Translations under genes and position numbers: made by a program
NCBI RefSeq assembly: GCF_000972845.2
Contig: NC_040013.1
Location: 8,520,061-8,584,060, forward strand
Origin: Larimichthys crocea
Taxonomy: Eukaryota > Chordata > Actinopteri > Sciaenidae
Direction: 5' to 3'
Length of the DNA: 64,000 nt
The notes under the pieces: generated by a model
Told to the model about the DNA's origin: nothing
What the model saw: only the letters and a program-made list of their open reading frames with translations
The model's database searches: none
Shown: positions 36,191 to 50,271 of the stretch, in pieces
How the letters are laid out: each line of letters opens with the position of its first letter
How positions within the stretch are numbered: position 1 is the stretch's first letter

Positions 36191-37954
36191 ACTGTACACA
36201 ATATTGGACACCCTTCAGATTTGTGAGTGAGTGTTACAGAATACTACACTCCTGGTATCTCTGGATTTCCTTTTGCATCCTGTTCATAGATGATTTAAAG
36301 CTAATCCCTGTAGTACTACAATGTGAAAAACTCATTGAAGTCAAATCATTCATCAAATCACTGAATCTATACTTCTACCTGAAAGTGTGATGTGGCTGCC
36401 GCCGCTCTACAGAATGAACAGGCCATTGACTTTTGCAGCATTAAATTGTTTTAATCTTACACTGAAATAAGCTTTACATTCCAGTAATGCTGACAATTCT
36501 GGACCTTTATACAAAGCCCACTGGAGCATAAAAGGGAAAATGGCAAATGCATCGGTTCACAAAGTCAGTATTGTACTCATTGTCTATGGAGGAGCTACAG
36601 TGTTTGCAGAAAGATCACTAAAGTGTCTTTGGCCACTGCAGTAGCATGCTATTCCTTCCTTCTTACAGTGATATTAAAACTGAACTGCATTAGCTTAATG
36701 GTCATTCAATAATGTGAATTTAAATGAGATATCCTGCTGCTCTGATTAATACTGATTGATGCATTCACTATCTCTGTGCTGATGACCATTGAGGCAATGT
36801 ATTTATGTGTTTTCAATTGAAGCTTCATTTAAAATCAAATGGGATATAGATGAAAAGGTTTGAGCACACCAGGGATATGGATTTCATTGTTCTGTAAAGG
36901 AATACTTATTCAGTGAAGAAAAATAAATTAGTTATATTGGAATTCGAAGTGTGCTGAGTTGTGCGCCTTAGATCTTATTGATATTGTTTTTCAATTATTC
37001 ATCTGCCTAGTATATTTGATGTCAAACTCTTTAAAACAGTATAGTGTTTGTACCCTTGAAACACATCTAATTAATGTCTTCCTCACTTTAACCATGCAGA
37101 TCTATCTTGAATCAAATCATTAGTAGTAATATTGTTATTGCTATAATAATGCAATGATTTCTTGCTCTACCGATCTTCCATTTAGGTATGATGTAACTGG
37201 TTATCATCATAATCATCGAACTCCAAATGTGAACAATATTTGCTGTGCCACTCCAGAAAAGATAACTTTCAAGTAAGATGTGTGAGGTACATGGAATGCA
37301 TCTGTTCACTCATGTCAGTGTGCTCATATCTGCCTTTCCTCTAAATACACTACACAGCTTGTTTCGCGACGTGTTCGTTCAATCCCCGTCCTATCTACTC
37401 TCCCATGAATGAAAATCTCCTAACAGCACACCACAAAAGAAGTTGCTAAGCCATTTGGATCAAGAATCTCCCCAGGCAAATCAGCAATTAGAGCCTAAGC
37501 TGCCTTGTAAAATCAATTAGGAGTTGTAGTATGTGTTACAGGTACAACACTGGCTGGCACCTCTCTAAATGGACCAGGAAGAGTGGTTTAAATCTGCCAT
37601 GGAAGACTATATACTCTGCAGAACTTAGTCATAGAATTACTATAAAATCTTCTCTTGTGAGAAGTGGCTTCATACTGTAGGTTTGAGTAGTGAAAAAAAC
37701 TTTTTTTTTTAAAGTTTTGACAGCAGGGAGTTGCAAAGCAAAGAAAGTACAAACTGTCTGCAACGTTGGAAATTTCTGAGCTGAGGGGCTTCATTTTTGT
37801 CTTTAAAGTTGTTCAATGAAATAATAAGCTCTCATACATTATGGCTAAACTACAAAACTAACACTGGCTTAAGTCTATTTGTGTTCTTTTATGCCACTAT
37901 TGTCAATAACCAATGCAGTGCGACATAACGCACAATCAGAATGTCATTGTGGCT
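36190..37954. other. Noncoding stretch, no gene seen
   Basis: AT-rich intron-like DNA without paired splice sites, simple repeats of note or recognisable frames. Confidence 0.4.
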
Positions 37955-38032
37955 CATGGGACAGCACCGTGGCCTTGCAGCATGAATGTTAATGGCTCGT
38001 CCACTTTCTGGAGTTGACATGTTTTCCTGGGG
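37955..38032 (+). mobile_element. Degenerate SINE fragment
   Basis: Reads 'gggacagcaccgtggccttg', then 'cagcatgaatgtt', then 'ctggagttgacatgttttcc'. This matches in order, with decay, the widespread tRNA-derived fish SINE whose consensus reads 'ggcacggtgg...cctcacagcaagaagg...tggagtttgcatgttctcc'. The Pol III boxes are no longer intact. Confidence 0.4.
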
Positions 38033-38249
38033 TTTTTTTTGTGTATGTTAAATGCTTAATGTTAAGTTGATATGGCTAACTCAACAGCTACATACAGCTA
38101 AAGATACAGATACAGAGCAACATCTGTGTTCATTCATGTTTCTGGTCATCTCCAATTTGTTCATTTTCTCCTTGCTAACCTACTACTGCCTGCCTTTAGG
38201 TGCTGGGTGTGTAGTGTACAGTAGATTTATTACACCATTTTTGCAGAGA

Positions 38250-38440
38250 ACAGCTATGACGCTGTGAGAGTGGTGAGGGTGAACCAAAACACTGAAGTTG
38301 AAAGCAGGCTGTAAAATCAAAGGCATTAACTAAAAGACGCTATAAAGCTATGCAAAGCTGAGGGGAACTACAGAGTCACCATGAGCGACCCCTTTCATGT
38401 TACACATTTGATCCATTGACAGTAAACACAGTAACCATAC
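38250..38440 (+). mobile_element. Teleost dispersed repeat R2, copy A
   Basis: The longer copy of the R2 family: 'gctgtgagagtggtgagggt', 'gctgtaaaatcaaaggcatt', 'ctgaggggaactacagagtc', 'gacccctttcatgttacaca', 'tttgatccattg'. The core is shared with 36,058-36,190 in the same orientation. Noncoding; class not determined. Confidence 0.55.
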
Positions 38441-38661
38441 TGAATGTTGTTATAAGCTTTTGAGATCTCTAAGTATTGGTAAAAGGTTTTTCCATTGAAT
38501 ATGATTTTGCTTTGTAAGCATGCAGGTCTGAAACTATCAAAATGAGCCAATAATTTTTTTCCGAATGAAAGCTGCTTCTTCAAGTTTCACTGTGATAATT
38601 AATGAGATCGACATTTTCAATTATCTGTTTCCTGCCTTTACTTGGCTGTTCGAGTGCACAG

Positions 38662-38807
38662 CAAAGGAACAGCTGTTAGCTTCGATGGGGTAGGAAGACG
38701 GGTGATGGAGAACAAAGAGGGCAGCATCTGCCTCTTTGAAAGATGGCGTGTTATTTTTCATCAATATCCTTGTGTGGCATACCACCACCGGAGCAGATTT
38801 TCTCCAG
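38662..38807 (+). other. Weak exon / CNE candidate
   Basis: A 146-base segment between a moderate acceptor (GTGCACAG) and a moderate donor (TCTCCAG|GTGCGT). One frame is open throughout (48 codons), including NKEGSICLFERWRVIFHQYP and CVAYHHRSRFSP. Composition is balanced and unlike the flanking AT-rich DNA. The peptide belongs to no family I know, and the antisense strand is also open. A conserved noncoding element is the main alternative. Confidence 0.18.
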
Positions 38808-38869
38808 GTGCGTCTAATATAGTTGGACATGAAGGTATGTGCCGGTATAGATGAAGTTATGCAAACAGA

Positions 38870-41338
38870 CATGTGGTTTGTTTAATGTTGCATACTGGAA
38901 CTGAACAGTTGGTACAGAGGCCTTTGCCACAGAACTGGCTGTGTGATGCTGTCTAATTCCTCTATGCTTAGAAATACTGTCACATACAAACATGACTAAA
39001 GCACTACTTTCTGTATAACTTCACAGCACACTCCCCAGGGTATGTGACAGATGTTAACTTCTTTCTGAATGTACCATACAAGCAGTTTCCCTGACATCCC
39101 TGTCAATGCACTGTAGTAACTGCAAATATAGCCATTCACAATAGCCTTTCACAGTTGTTTAATGCCAAGCAAAGATTTCTCGGTGACAAAATGGGTCATG
39201 TCGAGGCATGGGGCCCTTTTTTTTTTTTACTTTCACCAAGGTCAGTAGGTCTCTGTTGGCTTATGGCCTATTCAGCTGGGAGCTGCAATTAGGCTGTGCG
39301 ACCATGTATCACACTGGGTTAGTCACCAGCTTCAGTAGCCCACTAGTACTATACATCACCTTCGGTTGCACCATGTAGAGTATTTGGAAGGCCACAGTCA
39401 GCCCACAGGGGGATCATTAGTTCATATGTAAATATGAGAAATGGATGCAGATTTCACCTTGCCAGCATGAGGATTGAGAGTGTAGTGGCTTGGGAATGAC
39501 AAACAAGGGTAGCCTAGTCACTGCAAGTGCCTGTGGTTACTGTTGTTATGATCCTGCATGATAATTGGGGAACGGAAAACCGTAGCAATAAGAAGACTAG
39601 TGCAGATACCTGAAGATATTTAAATACACAGCAAAAATAGGTATGGAATGAAGATGTGCTGTTTACTCAAAATAAATGTGAATAGAATTAAGCAGCACTT
39701 TTTTTTTTTTTTTGCATGACTATGTTGCTTATTGTGTTTCGGTGCAGTTATTCATGTGCTCCCATAAAAGCCTGGCCCCATTTTTAATGTGGTTTTGCAT
39801 TTGTATAGTTTTTTTTGTGAGAGAAGGCATACCCTGCTGTGGTGAAATAGTTTCACGCTGAGATCAGTGGAGCGCATGTAGTTCAGTGAATGCTGTTGTA
39901 CATTCTCACTTTTGCACATCACAGGAGATGCAACAGCTCATTCTTCCTCACTGGGCCAGAGAGAGTCAAAGATGCAAATGTGGGCATTCAAGCATGGAAC
40001 CCCTGACCTCAGTAGGCAAGTCTGAAATTATAGAACAGCCAGTACCTTTCTTTCCTCTAAAAGAACGTGAAATATGCTTTGGCTGATTTATTTTATTTAT
40101 TTACAGGAAAAAAAGAAAGAAAACCCACAGGGTTGTTTTTTTATGATTTTTTCTGTAAGAACAAAAAAGAAAACGATTAGAAACATCACAGAGAGTGACA
40201 GATTTAGTCTGAATTTCTCTGTTGGCATGTCAGGCAAGATCATATCTGGTACGCTGAAGTTGGGAGATTATACAGTCAGGTCAAACTGTATTATTTGCTC
40301 TTAGCTGTAAATGAATAGCAGCTCATATTACAGCTGTAACGTTGGTATACAGGTGTGCACAAAAACAATACAGGCCCATTACACATAATGGCAAACAGCA
40401 AAGGTTCCACTCCATGTTTGAGTGCTTGTGGGAAATGTGAAAAATGTATGGCTGGAAAATTCCACGTGACAAGCATTACAATGACACACTTCTGTTTGAC
40501 TGCATTGCTGTTCTGCCTCCATGTGAGTGCATGCTTTTGTCTACGGCAGTTACTAGTGGCACCACTGTGCACTTTGTGAATAATTGGAAGTACTTGGTTC
40601 ATATTTTCTAAGCCTTCCAGCATGGCAGGAGGTGGAGTACATACAGTCAAACACAAATCACCCTAAACAGGCAATATAAACAATGATTTTATTTTATTTT
40701 TTTATACATATGAATTTACCTGAACATCAACACTGCGAGAGGCAACTCTGCAGGAAATTTGCTCTGCACAAATCGTGTTTGGCTGTAAAAGCGAAGAGCG
40801 AGAAAAATGCTCCATCAGCTCTCATAAGCATTTCAAAACAGTCAATAGCGTTGAGGAACCAATGTGTCACACAGCTGGGCTGATATTCAGTGGTCCTTGT
40901 GTTAGATGCTTCTGGGCTAAGAAAAAAAAAGAAAGAAACGGAGTTTGCGCTGTCCGAGCCACGAGCCACCCATGTGGAACGTGCCGAAAAATAATTAGCA
41001 CAATAGCGTGGTGAAAAAGGAAATGCAACTTGAGGAAATCAACTGTTAAGGAACATCTGAGGCCGCAACAAGCTGTGCCTAAGCATATGCTCCTCCGGTG
41101 TTTATAACAATGCTCAATCTTCAGTCCCTGCAGGAGAAAAAGCCTCTATTTATAGTCATTCGCCTTTAATGGTTCCTCAAGATGGACTGTGGTTTTGCTA
41201 CTTTCAGTCTGAGCAAATTTCCCAGGTAGAACTGTATATATGTTTATATATATTTAAGGTCTGCATTAAGGCAACCACACATATGTCATGTTTTTGTAAT
41301 GTCCATGGAAACTTTTTGTAGACAAATTGCACCTAATT
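38870..41338. other. Noncoding stretch, no gene seen
   Basis: AT-leaning unique DNA with poly-T runs at 39,219-39,229 and 39,699-39,713 and short featureless frames. Confidence 0.4.
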
Positions 41339-41420
41339 GGAAACATGAATATCTCCACAAACACAACTTTAAGTCTTTGGGAAACATGAATATCTCCACA
41401 AACACAACTTTAAGTCTTTG
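41339..41420. repeat. Perfect 41-bp tandem duplication
   Basis: Two identical 41-base units (41,339-41,379 and 41,380-41,420), each beginning GGAAACATGAATATCTCC and ending TTTAAGTCTTTG, lie head to tail without a mismatch. It is not a microsatellite. Identity implies recent origin or an assembly artefact. Confidence 0.95.
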
Positions 41421-44400
41421 GTTTTTATGACTTCACTCAGGAAAGGGTCTGTTGTATCTATAAACCAGTCTGAACAAAATTCCACTTACTGAACAATTTT
41501 CAAAACATCTGATCTCCATGCTGGTTCTTACTGTACCACGTAACCAGCCAGTAAATGATGATTCAACATAACGCACGTTATAAAACCTGGACTCATATAC
41601 TCTTGGAGATACGATGTGAAAACACTGCTGTCGGTCTTATCCTGTGTTAACATCACAAAACTGGACTGGCCAGGCTGCACCGTCAAGATAAAACAACGCT
41701 GTCCTGGCCATGTATGAAGTACTGCTCAGTTTACTGGACACCACTGTCATAGCTGTGATATACTTTAATCTATCACCCTGATGAAGTTCATTCAGTGGTG
41801 TTTGGAAGACAGTATGTTGGCCACCATCTCATATAATCAGGAGTCCATAACAGTGAATTGTAATTATCTGTACCTATACAGTCCTCCCACTCAGTCTATT
41901 CTGCAGGGGCTTACTGCAGCAGCTCGTCTGAATAGGGGGTATTTATACATGAAATTAAGGTGTAATTAAAATCGGTCTGGTGCTAAAGGGGCTGAAGGTG
42001 ATTATGCTCATTTGCATAGTACACTGATTTCTTTTTTTTAAATGCTGCCTTCACAATTACGACTGGTTCTAACACATTTTAGACATCCATCATTTTTAAT
42101 ATTTCAAACAAAACCCAAAACTCCAGGATGATTAGAAAAAGTGTTTATGAGCGATAACATTTTGCATTCATAATGTATCTCCAGGGTGAGGTGGAATGAT
42201 TGACACGCTACCAATGTTAGTTGGTGAAACAGTCTAAATTCTTTCTTTATTTTTTTATTTAGGGCATCTGGCAGATGTTTTTTTTTTTTTATTATTATTA
42301 TTTTTCTCATAAGTGAATCACTGCCACATTGTCCTCTATAAGATTAGAAATTGTAAGCAATGAAACAAGATTCTGGTGAGAATCTGATGAGGATTCACTA
42401 AAACTGGACCTCCAAGAATAAACATTAGTATTCAGCTCATTTTTCACAGGCATAACATTTTCTAATTTGCTCCATTGGGCTTGTTTTGAAGCAAATGGGG
42501 GACTATTATAAGGGCCGAAGACCAAGGAGAAACTCATTACTTCTCACATTATCACCGAAATGCGAGGAGGGAAAAACTGAGCTCTGTCACTCCAGCATGG
42601 TCGCAGGCTAAAGCCTCGGCGTCTCGTCCAGGTTGTAAATGGACCCCTCTCGGCTGATACACCATTGTGTCCAAAGCCATTCCTGATATTTGGTGAAGGG
42701 ATGTCATGACTGCTCCAGCTGTCACAGGCACAGCTGTTCACTTTCCCCTTGAGTGAGCAGAGCTGCCTTCGCCCTGCGGCTTGATGGCGTGTGTATGTAT
42801 GGGCAGGAGTGTGTCCAAGCGCAAGCATGCACGGATACTGACAAGGTGCACTAGCAACACAGCTTATTCTAGGGATACAGCTATATAAACAATTGTACAC
42901 AAGTAAATTGGGAGCTGTTGGCAAAAAGGCTGCATCATGTTTCTGATTTCATTGTGGTCAGGAAGAACATTTTTCACAAAGCGATGAAGCGATAGACACA
43001 TGTTCACTGTTGAGAGTGTTGACGCAACACCTTTTGCTCCTTGTCCAAGAAGGCTCAGGAGAACCTGAGGAAAAAGTGCTGCTGATGTATGCACTGCTAC
43101 ATGATTGATGCTTCTCCCCTTTGGCCTGGGCAAGCATTTACTTTATCACAACACTCTTCACACCATGACTGTGTACCTCTTGAGGTCTAGGTGTCCGAAG
43201 TGCTAAAAGGCCATATTGATTGCATACTGAAACAGTCAGTTATGATGAATGGACACTCGCTAAATCAAATTCGGAGATTAATCGGCCAGCAGCGGTGTCA
43301 TTAGGGCTTTGGGATGGGTGAATTAATATGGTGATTAAATGAGAGGTTGCTACTATGTCACTGTGTCAGGTCTGACAAGCTGACCCACGAATCGTCTGGT
43401 AATGGAATAAAAGACACTTCATCATCTTGCACCTATAAAGTGTCTTTGACCTTTGGCATTTAGATTTATCATCAGGGGTTTTCCTTATACTTGTACCATG
43501 GAATAGTCCATCTTTCACATGAATAGAAACAGCTCGTCGGCTTGGCAAGTCTTGGTTTTAAACTGAATGGGGGGAAAAAAGGAATCCCTGCATAAACAGA
43601 GAAAAGAACACAGCCATTGTGTTTGGTCCAACACAGCAGAATGTGAAAAGACTACGAACTGTTTTCTGCATCTATATTGGTAGAGCTAATAAAAGTATTC
43701 TTGGCTGGCAGGAAAATGCAAATGCTGACAAAATCAATGCACCCTGCTGCCAAATCCACAGACACTAGCGAGCAGATTTGGCTCATTTTGCAAACAGGCA
43801 ATACATATACACACGCACATGTATACGCACACTCTCACACACAGAGACAAATCTGTGATACATCGTGTCCCTATGACCCTTATGCTCCATATGGTCAAGA
43901 AGAGAGCAGAGAAAATAAGCACACAGCTCTGTGGGTGACTGCAGCTTGGCAGCCAGCGAAGCCCAGAGGTCTGTGGTGTTGAAGCAACATAGTGATGGTT
44001 GGTACAACCCTCTTTTCCGTACCAGTGCTCATGTCCTGCTTTATATACTGTAGTGGAGTGTATAAACGTTGTGGTTGTGTGTTTTTTTCTTTTTCTTTTT
44101 TGGGGTGAAAATCAGCTCTTCACTAAACTAGATTTGTGCTATGGTAAAAGCAGCAAAGCAAACAAAACATACATAAATCATGTATGTATACAGTGTGTGG
44201 TTATAGGCACAGAGATCCCAAAGGGCACCACAGTGGCTGTTTAATGGGAAATTAAAGTTTTATAAACGGCCTTTAAACAGATAAAATATGGCATGTGCAC
44301 TTCGAGGGATAGATTCACATAAATTACAAATATTCTCACGTATCTCGATTAATCCAAGCAGATAACTTTAACAGGTGGCACCCATCTCTAAGGTTTCTCC

Positions 44401-47400
44401 TGCTACCCCCGATATGATGGCAGTGAATGGAATTTAAATTGTTGTGTTCATAGCATTGGAAATCAATCCCTTTCCAGTAACAGTGTCCCGATCGCTCAAA
44501 AAAAAAAATTAAATCAAGAGACCTTTCTGTTTTTACTGAAATAAATAACCCCTAATGAGAGATGATTTAGGCAAATTGGGTGACCTTTTTTAGTTTTTGA
44601 ACTTAACACAACTGAAAATATGGCTTAAAATATACAGTGGGCTTTTAGTCATTGCAAGCTCTTTGCTATCTATCAGCCATGTATTCATCAAGGACATACT
44701 GTACTATAAAAGCCATGGGCAAATTGCATGTGTGCGAAGTTGATATAGTTTCTTTAGTACACCAAATTCAGTCTCCTAGAGACTCCAATTGAACTATCAT
44801 GACCACATCTAGGGCAATATTAATGGCTTCCTCTTTGTAAATAAATAAGTAGTTGATGACCATATCCATTCACAGCCTTTCTACTCAGCTGGTGTTAGAC
44901 AGCTGATGTTATGTATGTTCCTCCTCCCTACGTTCAACCCTCTTGATGACGGGTGATTGGTGTTATAGGGCTTTTCAATTTCTCTGTGTAGCCAAAATCA
45001 CTCTCTCTCTCCATTATCAATGCCGGAAAATATGTGCCAATCCCTCTTTTGTCAAAATGCATGCAGCCAGTAACAAAAGCTTTTATGTCTTTATGTAATT
45101 TGCGCCAATGACAGTGCCCCAGAATTTTACAGAGTTACCGTTCAGTTTGGCTGGTGGCAACCAATGCAGTGCACTTATCACAAACTACTTAAGTAGATGG
45201 GGGTCTGTCCTGACAAAAAGATCATCACTCACAAAATAGGGGGACTGGATGACCTCTAGATGTTTTGATGTGTGAAATAATGTTATTATGGTACAATATT
45301 CATTGCGTGTGATTGGCCATTCACATGTGGCCATATCTTCCAAATGGTTTCCTAATTTGAGCAGACAGGTCCACCATTGGGTCACCCACCAGCCTAGTCA
45401 TGCATTTGACCAGGAATAAAGCTTAAATCAATTTCCTCTGGTGTCTCTGTGGGGCCTTTCGAATGGCATTGTGTTTGTGCCTGAGGGAGCACTTACTCCA
45501 CTTCTGCTGACCTCTTTGTCCTTTCCCCTATGAGCATATCGCTCCCATTGAAATGATAACTGCTTTTCAATCTGTGGTCAAAACAACTGGGCACACTTTT
45601 CAAAACCCCAATGGCTTTCAAAGCTCTTAACGACAGTTACCAGAGAAAGAATTTTAGTCAGTTATCAATATGGGCCTGAGTACTGAGATTGTCAGAAATC
45701 AGCCTAAATGCTGCCTGAGGACCATTTCGTGTGACCTCTTTGCTGGCTGGCCCGCTCGTATACTGATCTGCAAAGTCCATGGAATTATATAGCATGCTAT
45801 ATACAGGTTCTCTATTATTTTACCCATATGTACATGTAGCATATAAATTCTTGATGCATCCGAGGTGTTCGGACATTTGAACTTTTTAGAGTATCTTTCA
45901 AAACAGACAATGGCCATTTAGAAGGCAACCCGTGCTAAGCTGCTATATGATAGAATGTTTGCAACGGTGTGCAAAGTTTAGCTTAGTATGTAACATAGAA
46001 GGAACAAATGGAAACAAATACAATCATTCTCAAACTTTGTGTCGTATGCGATTGTAATTCAATTACTGTACCACCAAGGAGGCCTAGAATCTGTTGCAGA
46101 ATGGCTCGTTCCGACTCACTGCTTTGGGTAATGGTGTTTTCTTTGCTCGGGAAATGAAATATAATATCATTAAATAGAGATATGCAGAATGAAGTGTCGA
46201 CAGATCCATCTTGGGTGCCTGCTCAATCTGTTTGTGGGTGCTGAGTGGCTCCCCAATGACAGATCCAGCTTATCATTGAAACATCTTGCTCATGGAAATC
46301 TGGGGATTTGGCTCATTCGACATCTTAGAGATTTATGGTTGTCAATATGTCGAGGTGGGAACAAAGACAAGGCAATTAAGAAAAAAGGTTCTAAAGAATG
46401 CTGAAAAGTCTATTACTAAGGATTTGTTGTTAAGTAGTCTAAGACCACAGATCAGCCAACGAACCTTTCCTGGTGATCCATGCACAATGCAGGTTTATTT
46501 GTTCATTTTGCACCAATGCAAGGATAAAAATCATTCGCTGTGACTGAACCCATTGACTAGAGACAGCTAGGATTTCTTAGTGTTTGCACTAACCCCAAAG
46601 ATAATATTTGCAGTGGTACCACTGCTCTTAGCTTCAGATAGCAGCTAAGAGGGGCTGAGGAGGGGGAAAATGAAGAGGAGAGGCAATAAAGAAAAGCTTT
46701 GATGTTGTCATGCATGATTGTACGGAGCCATCCTCAGGCTTGTGTCGAGTGTGTTGATTTAGTGAGTGCTGCAGAAACGAGAATACAGATGGCTACTGGT
46801 GCTATTTGGGGCTGGGCTTTGAGAATTAGAACCTCTCTCCAACACCCTTTATCTTCGTTGACACTTCAAATACTTCAGACATAAACGTCAGATTTTGTTC
46901 CTCAAGTGTGGCTCGTTTAATTAATTTACTTTGAGAAAAAGTGGCACCGGAGCAATTAAGACCATATATGACACAGACCACTCCGGCTAATGAATCTTTC
47001 AATATGCATTTGAGTGAAGGTTTCAGTGAATAACTCAACAAATTGATGCATTTTAATGTTGCCACAAAAAAAAAAAAAAAAATCAAAGGAAGGTATGATG
47101 TCACTGAAAAAGCAAAGCCATGTGATAGCTTGGCAACGACTCTTGTTTCTGGTGGCACATATGAGGTCTCCAGGTGTTTGGGTCTAGGCTGCCTCTATTG
47201 CAACAGCAGGGCGTTCCAAATGCCTAACAGGATTCTGCACCTGAGCACGGGACATGAGAGCCAGACAATATGGGGGTGTTTTATTCTGAAACATAGTCCA
47301 TGGATCATGCAAGCAGCCACTTAGGCAAAGGTGACAGATGTTTCCCTGTATCAGACCTAGGAAATAAATAAATAAGTGCAAAATGCAACAAATGAGTTGC

Positions 47401-48511
47401 GTCCACTCCATGTGGTGGACATCTGTGCTGCAGATTGCATCTAGTTGCAGTGTGGATTCCTTTGTTTTATTATCGTAGAATGATTTTGCTGTTAAATATG
47501 AAATATATTCTGCTTTTTTTAATTGGACCGTGTAACCTAGGTCTTTGTGTCCCTGCGGTAAATGTGATTATAGTGACTTGTAGCTGTTGTCCATTATATA
47601 ATACTGTGACTGGGCTGGACTGTAGAAGAAGAAGAAACTGAAACATTCCAAGACCAGCTAAAATTTAAAACATTAAAGTCATTCAAGGTCCTGAAGTCTG
47701 CCATAAGGAGAGAGACATCGCCTTAACTCTGCTTTAATTTTCAACAAGGGCCATTTCATCTGGATGTAAATATTCTGATAAAAGAGGACCTCTGTTTTCT
47801 GCTGTCTTTCCATTCTTTTTTTCCTTAATGTGACACACTGGCAACGGCCTATTGTACATTACACTTGCAAGTCATGCACATTTGGCTAAACACAGCTCAG
47901 AGGCATAATGTAATCAGGGAAGCCATATTCTTGTCGCACAGAATACCCAATATTTTGGAAAATGGGATTCAGCGCATTCTCATCAAACCCCTGGAATGAA
48001 ATATGAAAATTTTTATAGCTGTGGTATTTGCTAGAATAATATGCTTGCCAGGTGAATAATCACACTGGCTGGAAGTGACAAACCAGTGTGCTGTGCCATA
48101 AATAAGATGGGAATGAGGCAGAGGAAAATTACTGTTATCCCTTGAGGAGGGTGTTCTGCTGTTACTATTCTAAAATATAAGACTAGTCCTTATATATATA
48201 TAAATTCAAACTCTGGCTATTCGGCACTATCCACTGCCCTAACACTCAAAAGGGCTTTAGATGAATCACAACTGTGATAACATGCATCCCCAAACAGTTA
48301 AGCCACTGTTTGATGAATATGATCCACTAAATACAGTGAATGCAGAATATAGTTGGCAGAGGTTAGTTGTCAGAGGATTCTGCTTTAGTAAGCCACAAAA
48401 TACCCTGTAAATTCAACCGTTTTCTTTTTTTATTAAAAGCGTGAAAACGTGTCACTGCTTCTACTGCCAACATTATCAATGGTATTCAGACCTGCATGCT
48501 AAGAACAAGGC
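41421..48511. other. Noncoding stretch, no gene seen
   Basis: Intron-like DNA with a poly-T/ATT patch (42,280-42,304) and a poly-A of 17 (47,066-47,082). Overlapping frames on both strands at 42,544-43,133, 43,677-44,007 and 47,043-47,411 have no domain and no convincing splice pairs. The more CpG-rich part at 42,540-42,790 may be CNE-like. Confidence 0.35.
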
Positions 48512-48920
48512 TCAGAGTCTACAGCCATGCCAACAACCTCTGTGGGACTTTACTTTGACACAAAAGTGTTTTGAGATACATGCTCATGTCTATATGTTAA
48601 CATGCTCACAATTACAATGGAAACCTGATAATGTTTAATAGGTGTAACATTTAATATGTTCAGCATTGAAATGTAGCTGCTATGATGCTGAGAGTTGCTA
48701 AATGGCTTTAAACCCAACGTGCAACTGAAGCTGATAGGGATGTCATTCATTTTGCAGGTATGTGACGCGATAATAGTCAGAGGGAAAAGTTAAAGGATTA
48801 CTGTTAGCTATTGTAATTCATTTTGACAGGGACTGCAAATGTCTGTTCCACATTTCATGGAAATCCAGTCAATAGTTGTCAAGATGTTTTAGTTAGATCA
48901 AAGTGGTGAAATGCCCAACC
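48512..48920 (-). mobile_element. Teleost dispersed repeat R1, copy 2
   Basis: Reverse-oriented relative to the 15-kb copy. Shares with copy 3 the start 'agagtctacagycatgccar' and the phrases 'atgttaacatgct', 'gctgataggga', and, towards the end, 'atttcatggaaatcca' and 'aatagttgtcaagatgtttt'. Noncoding and diverged. Confidence 0.65.
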
Positions 48921-48924
48921 AAAG

Positions 48925-49012
48925 TTCAAGTTTCAGGTTTCTTTGTCATGTGCAGGTTAACATGCGGTCGACAATACAATGAAATGTTACTACTAAAGAA
49001 GTAACATTTGAA
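48925..49012. mobile_element. Possible fish dispersed repeat fragment
   Basis: 'caggtttctttgtcatgtgc' followed by 'aggttaacatgcggtcgaca' and 'atacaatgaaatg' resembles a short dispersed fish repeat with the core 'tttattgtcatrtgcac...acaatgaaat'. Single copy here; tentative. Confidence 0.3.
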
Positions 49013-50270
49013 AAACAAGAACAAGAACGAAAAACAATACGATAACATTTTATGTACAAATGGCATATAAAGGGCTAGATAACTGGATTACTGACCAAAG
49101 CCCTCAGTATGGGTGCATAAAATGTTTTATATTTATAGATTTATAATTTTAATATCACCCAATGTAAAACTATAGGAAGGTTGAAGGTTTGAATTTCACC
49201 TACAAAGTCCCTTTTCATTTTTAATTTTTTTTTGAATGGTGATAATGCAAAATTGATTAAAAAAAAATGTATGCTTGTTTATCATTCTGTTCATATGAAG
49301 GATCTCTCTCCAGTAATTGGAAATTCAACTTCCCATCCTACCAGGTGCGATGTCAAAATATTTACACCTTGGTTTGCAAATCTGATAAGAGCAGATTTAT
49401 ATTAGTGATAGTGATCTCATCACTGACTGTTATTCACAGATATCTTCTGACAGTCATGTTTGAAGAGGCCATGACCTTCAGAGTCGCTGCTTTGTAATGG
49501 AAAGAAACCAGTTAGCCTGAATTAGTGAACCACATCCAAAGGTTCAATAATGGTTCCCCTCTATCCTGTTACTTTGTCAAAACAACAGATTGATAGGAAA
49601 CCTATATCGGTTCAAGTCTTTGAAATGCCACAAAGGGGCAGCTTGAAAGAAGATGGATTATGTCCTCTTTGAAACTTGCGACTCCACACCACTAACCTGA
49701 GTCTTAAACTGGTGGATGATTTCTGATATCTCCTTTCAGAATAAAACAAAAAAAGGCACCTCTGTCACACCAAAGAGGTGAAGGAAATCAAGTGAATCCA
49801 AAAGACCAGTAATGCTTTTGGTGGGCTCCATTTCTTAAACTAGATAAAGTGTATCGTCAGAGTAAAAAGAAAAGCCTTGTTTCTCATTTTCCTGAGGTTC
49901 CATTCAGCTATGTCGGCCTTATCTTCCATCCACAGCCAACTGTATGGTCCAACACTCCCTTGATACGACAAGTGTAAGATAAACTTGACAGATCAACTTT
50001 TTCGATAGTCACCGAGCCCATAAACAACTGGGGCCTCTAATCTGATAATCCACCAATGAAAGATTAGGCGCGGGGAGTATTATTGTGTTGTCACTCTTGC
50101 TTACAGGGTCACATGGGCTTTAGCTGCCAAGGGTTAGACATCCTTCGGCAAATCCTGGGAAGGTGTCACATCTCAGCAGGTGAGGTGTAGCGATAAGACA
50201 GTCTGTGGGACATTAAATGGTCAAACTGCAATTATCACAGGAATTAATGAGAAAGGAAAAGTCTTGTGGA
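49013..50270. other. Noncoding stretch; CNE-like end
   Basis: Mostly AT-rich unique DNA. Bases 50,030-50,250 are higher-complexity with CpG (GGCGCGGGG), two GATTA-type cores and AATTAATGAG, a CNE-like texture directly abutting the SINE that follows. Confidence 0.3.
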
Positions 50271-50271
50271 G

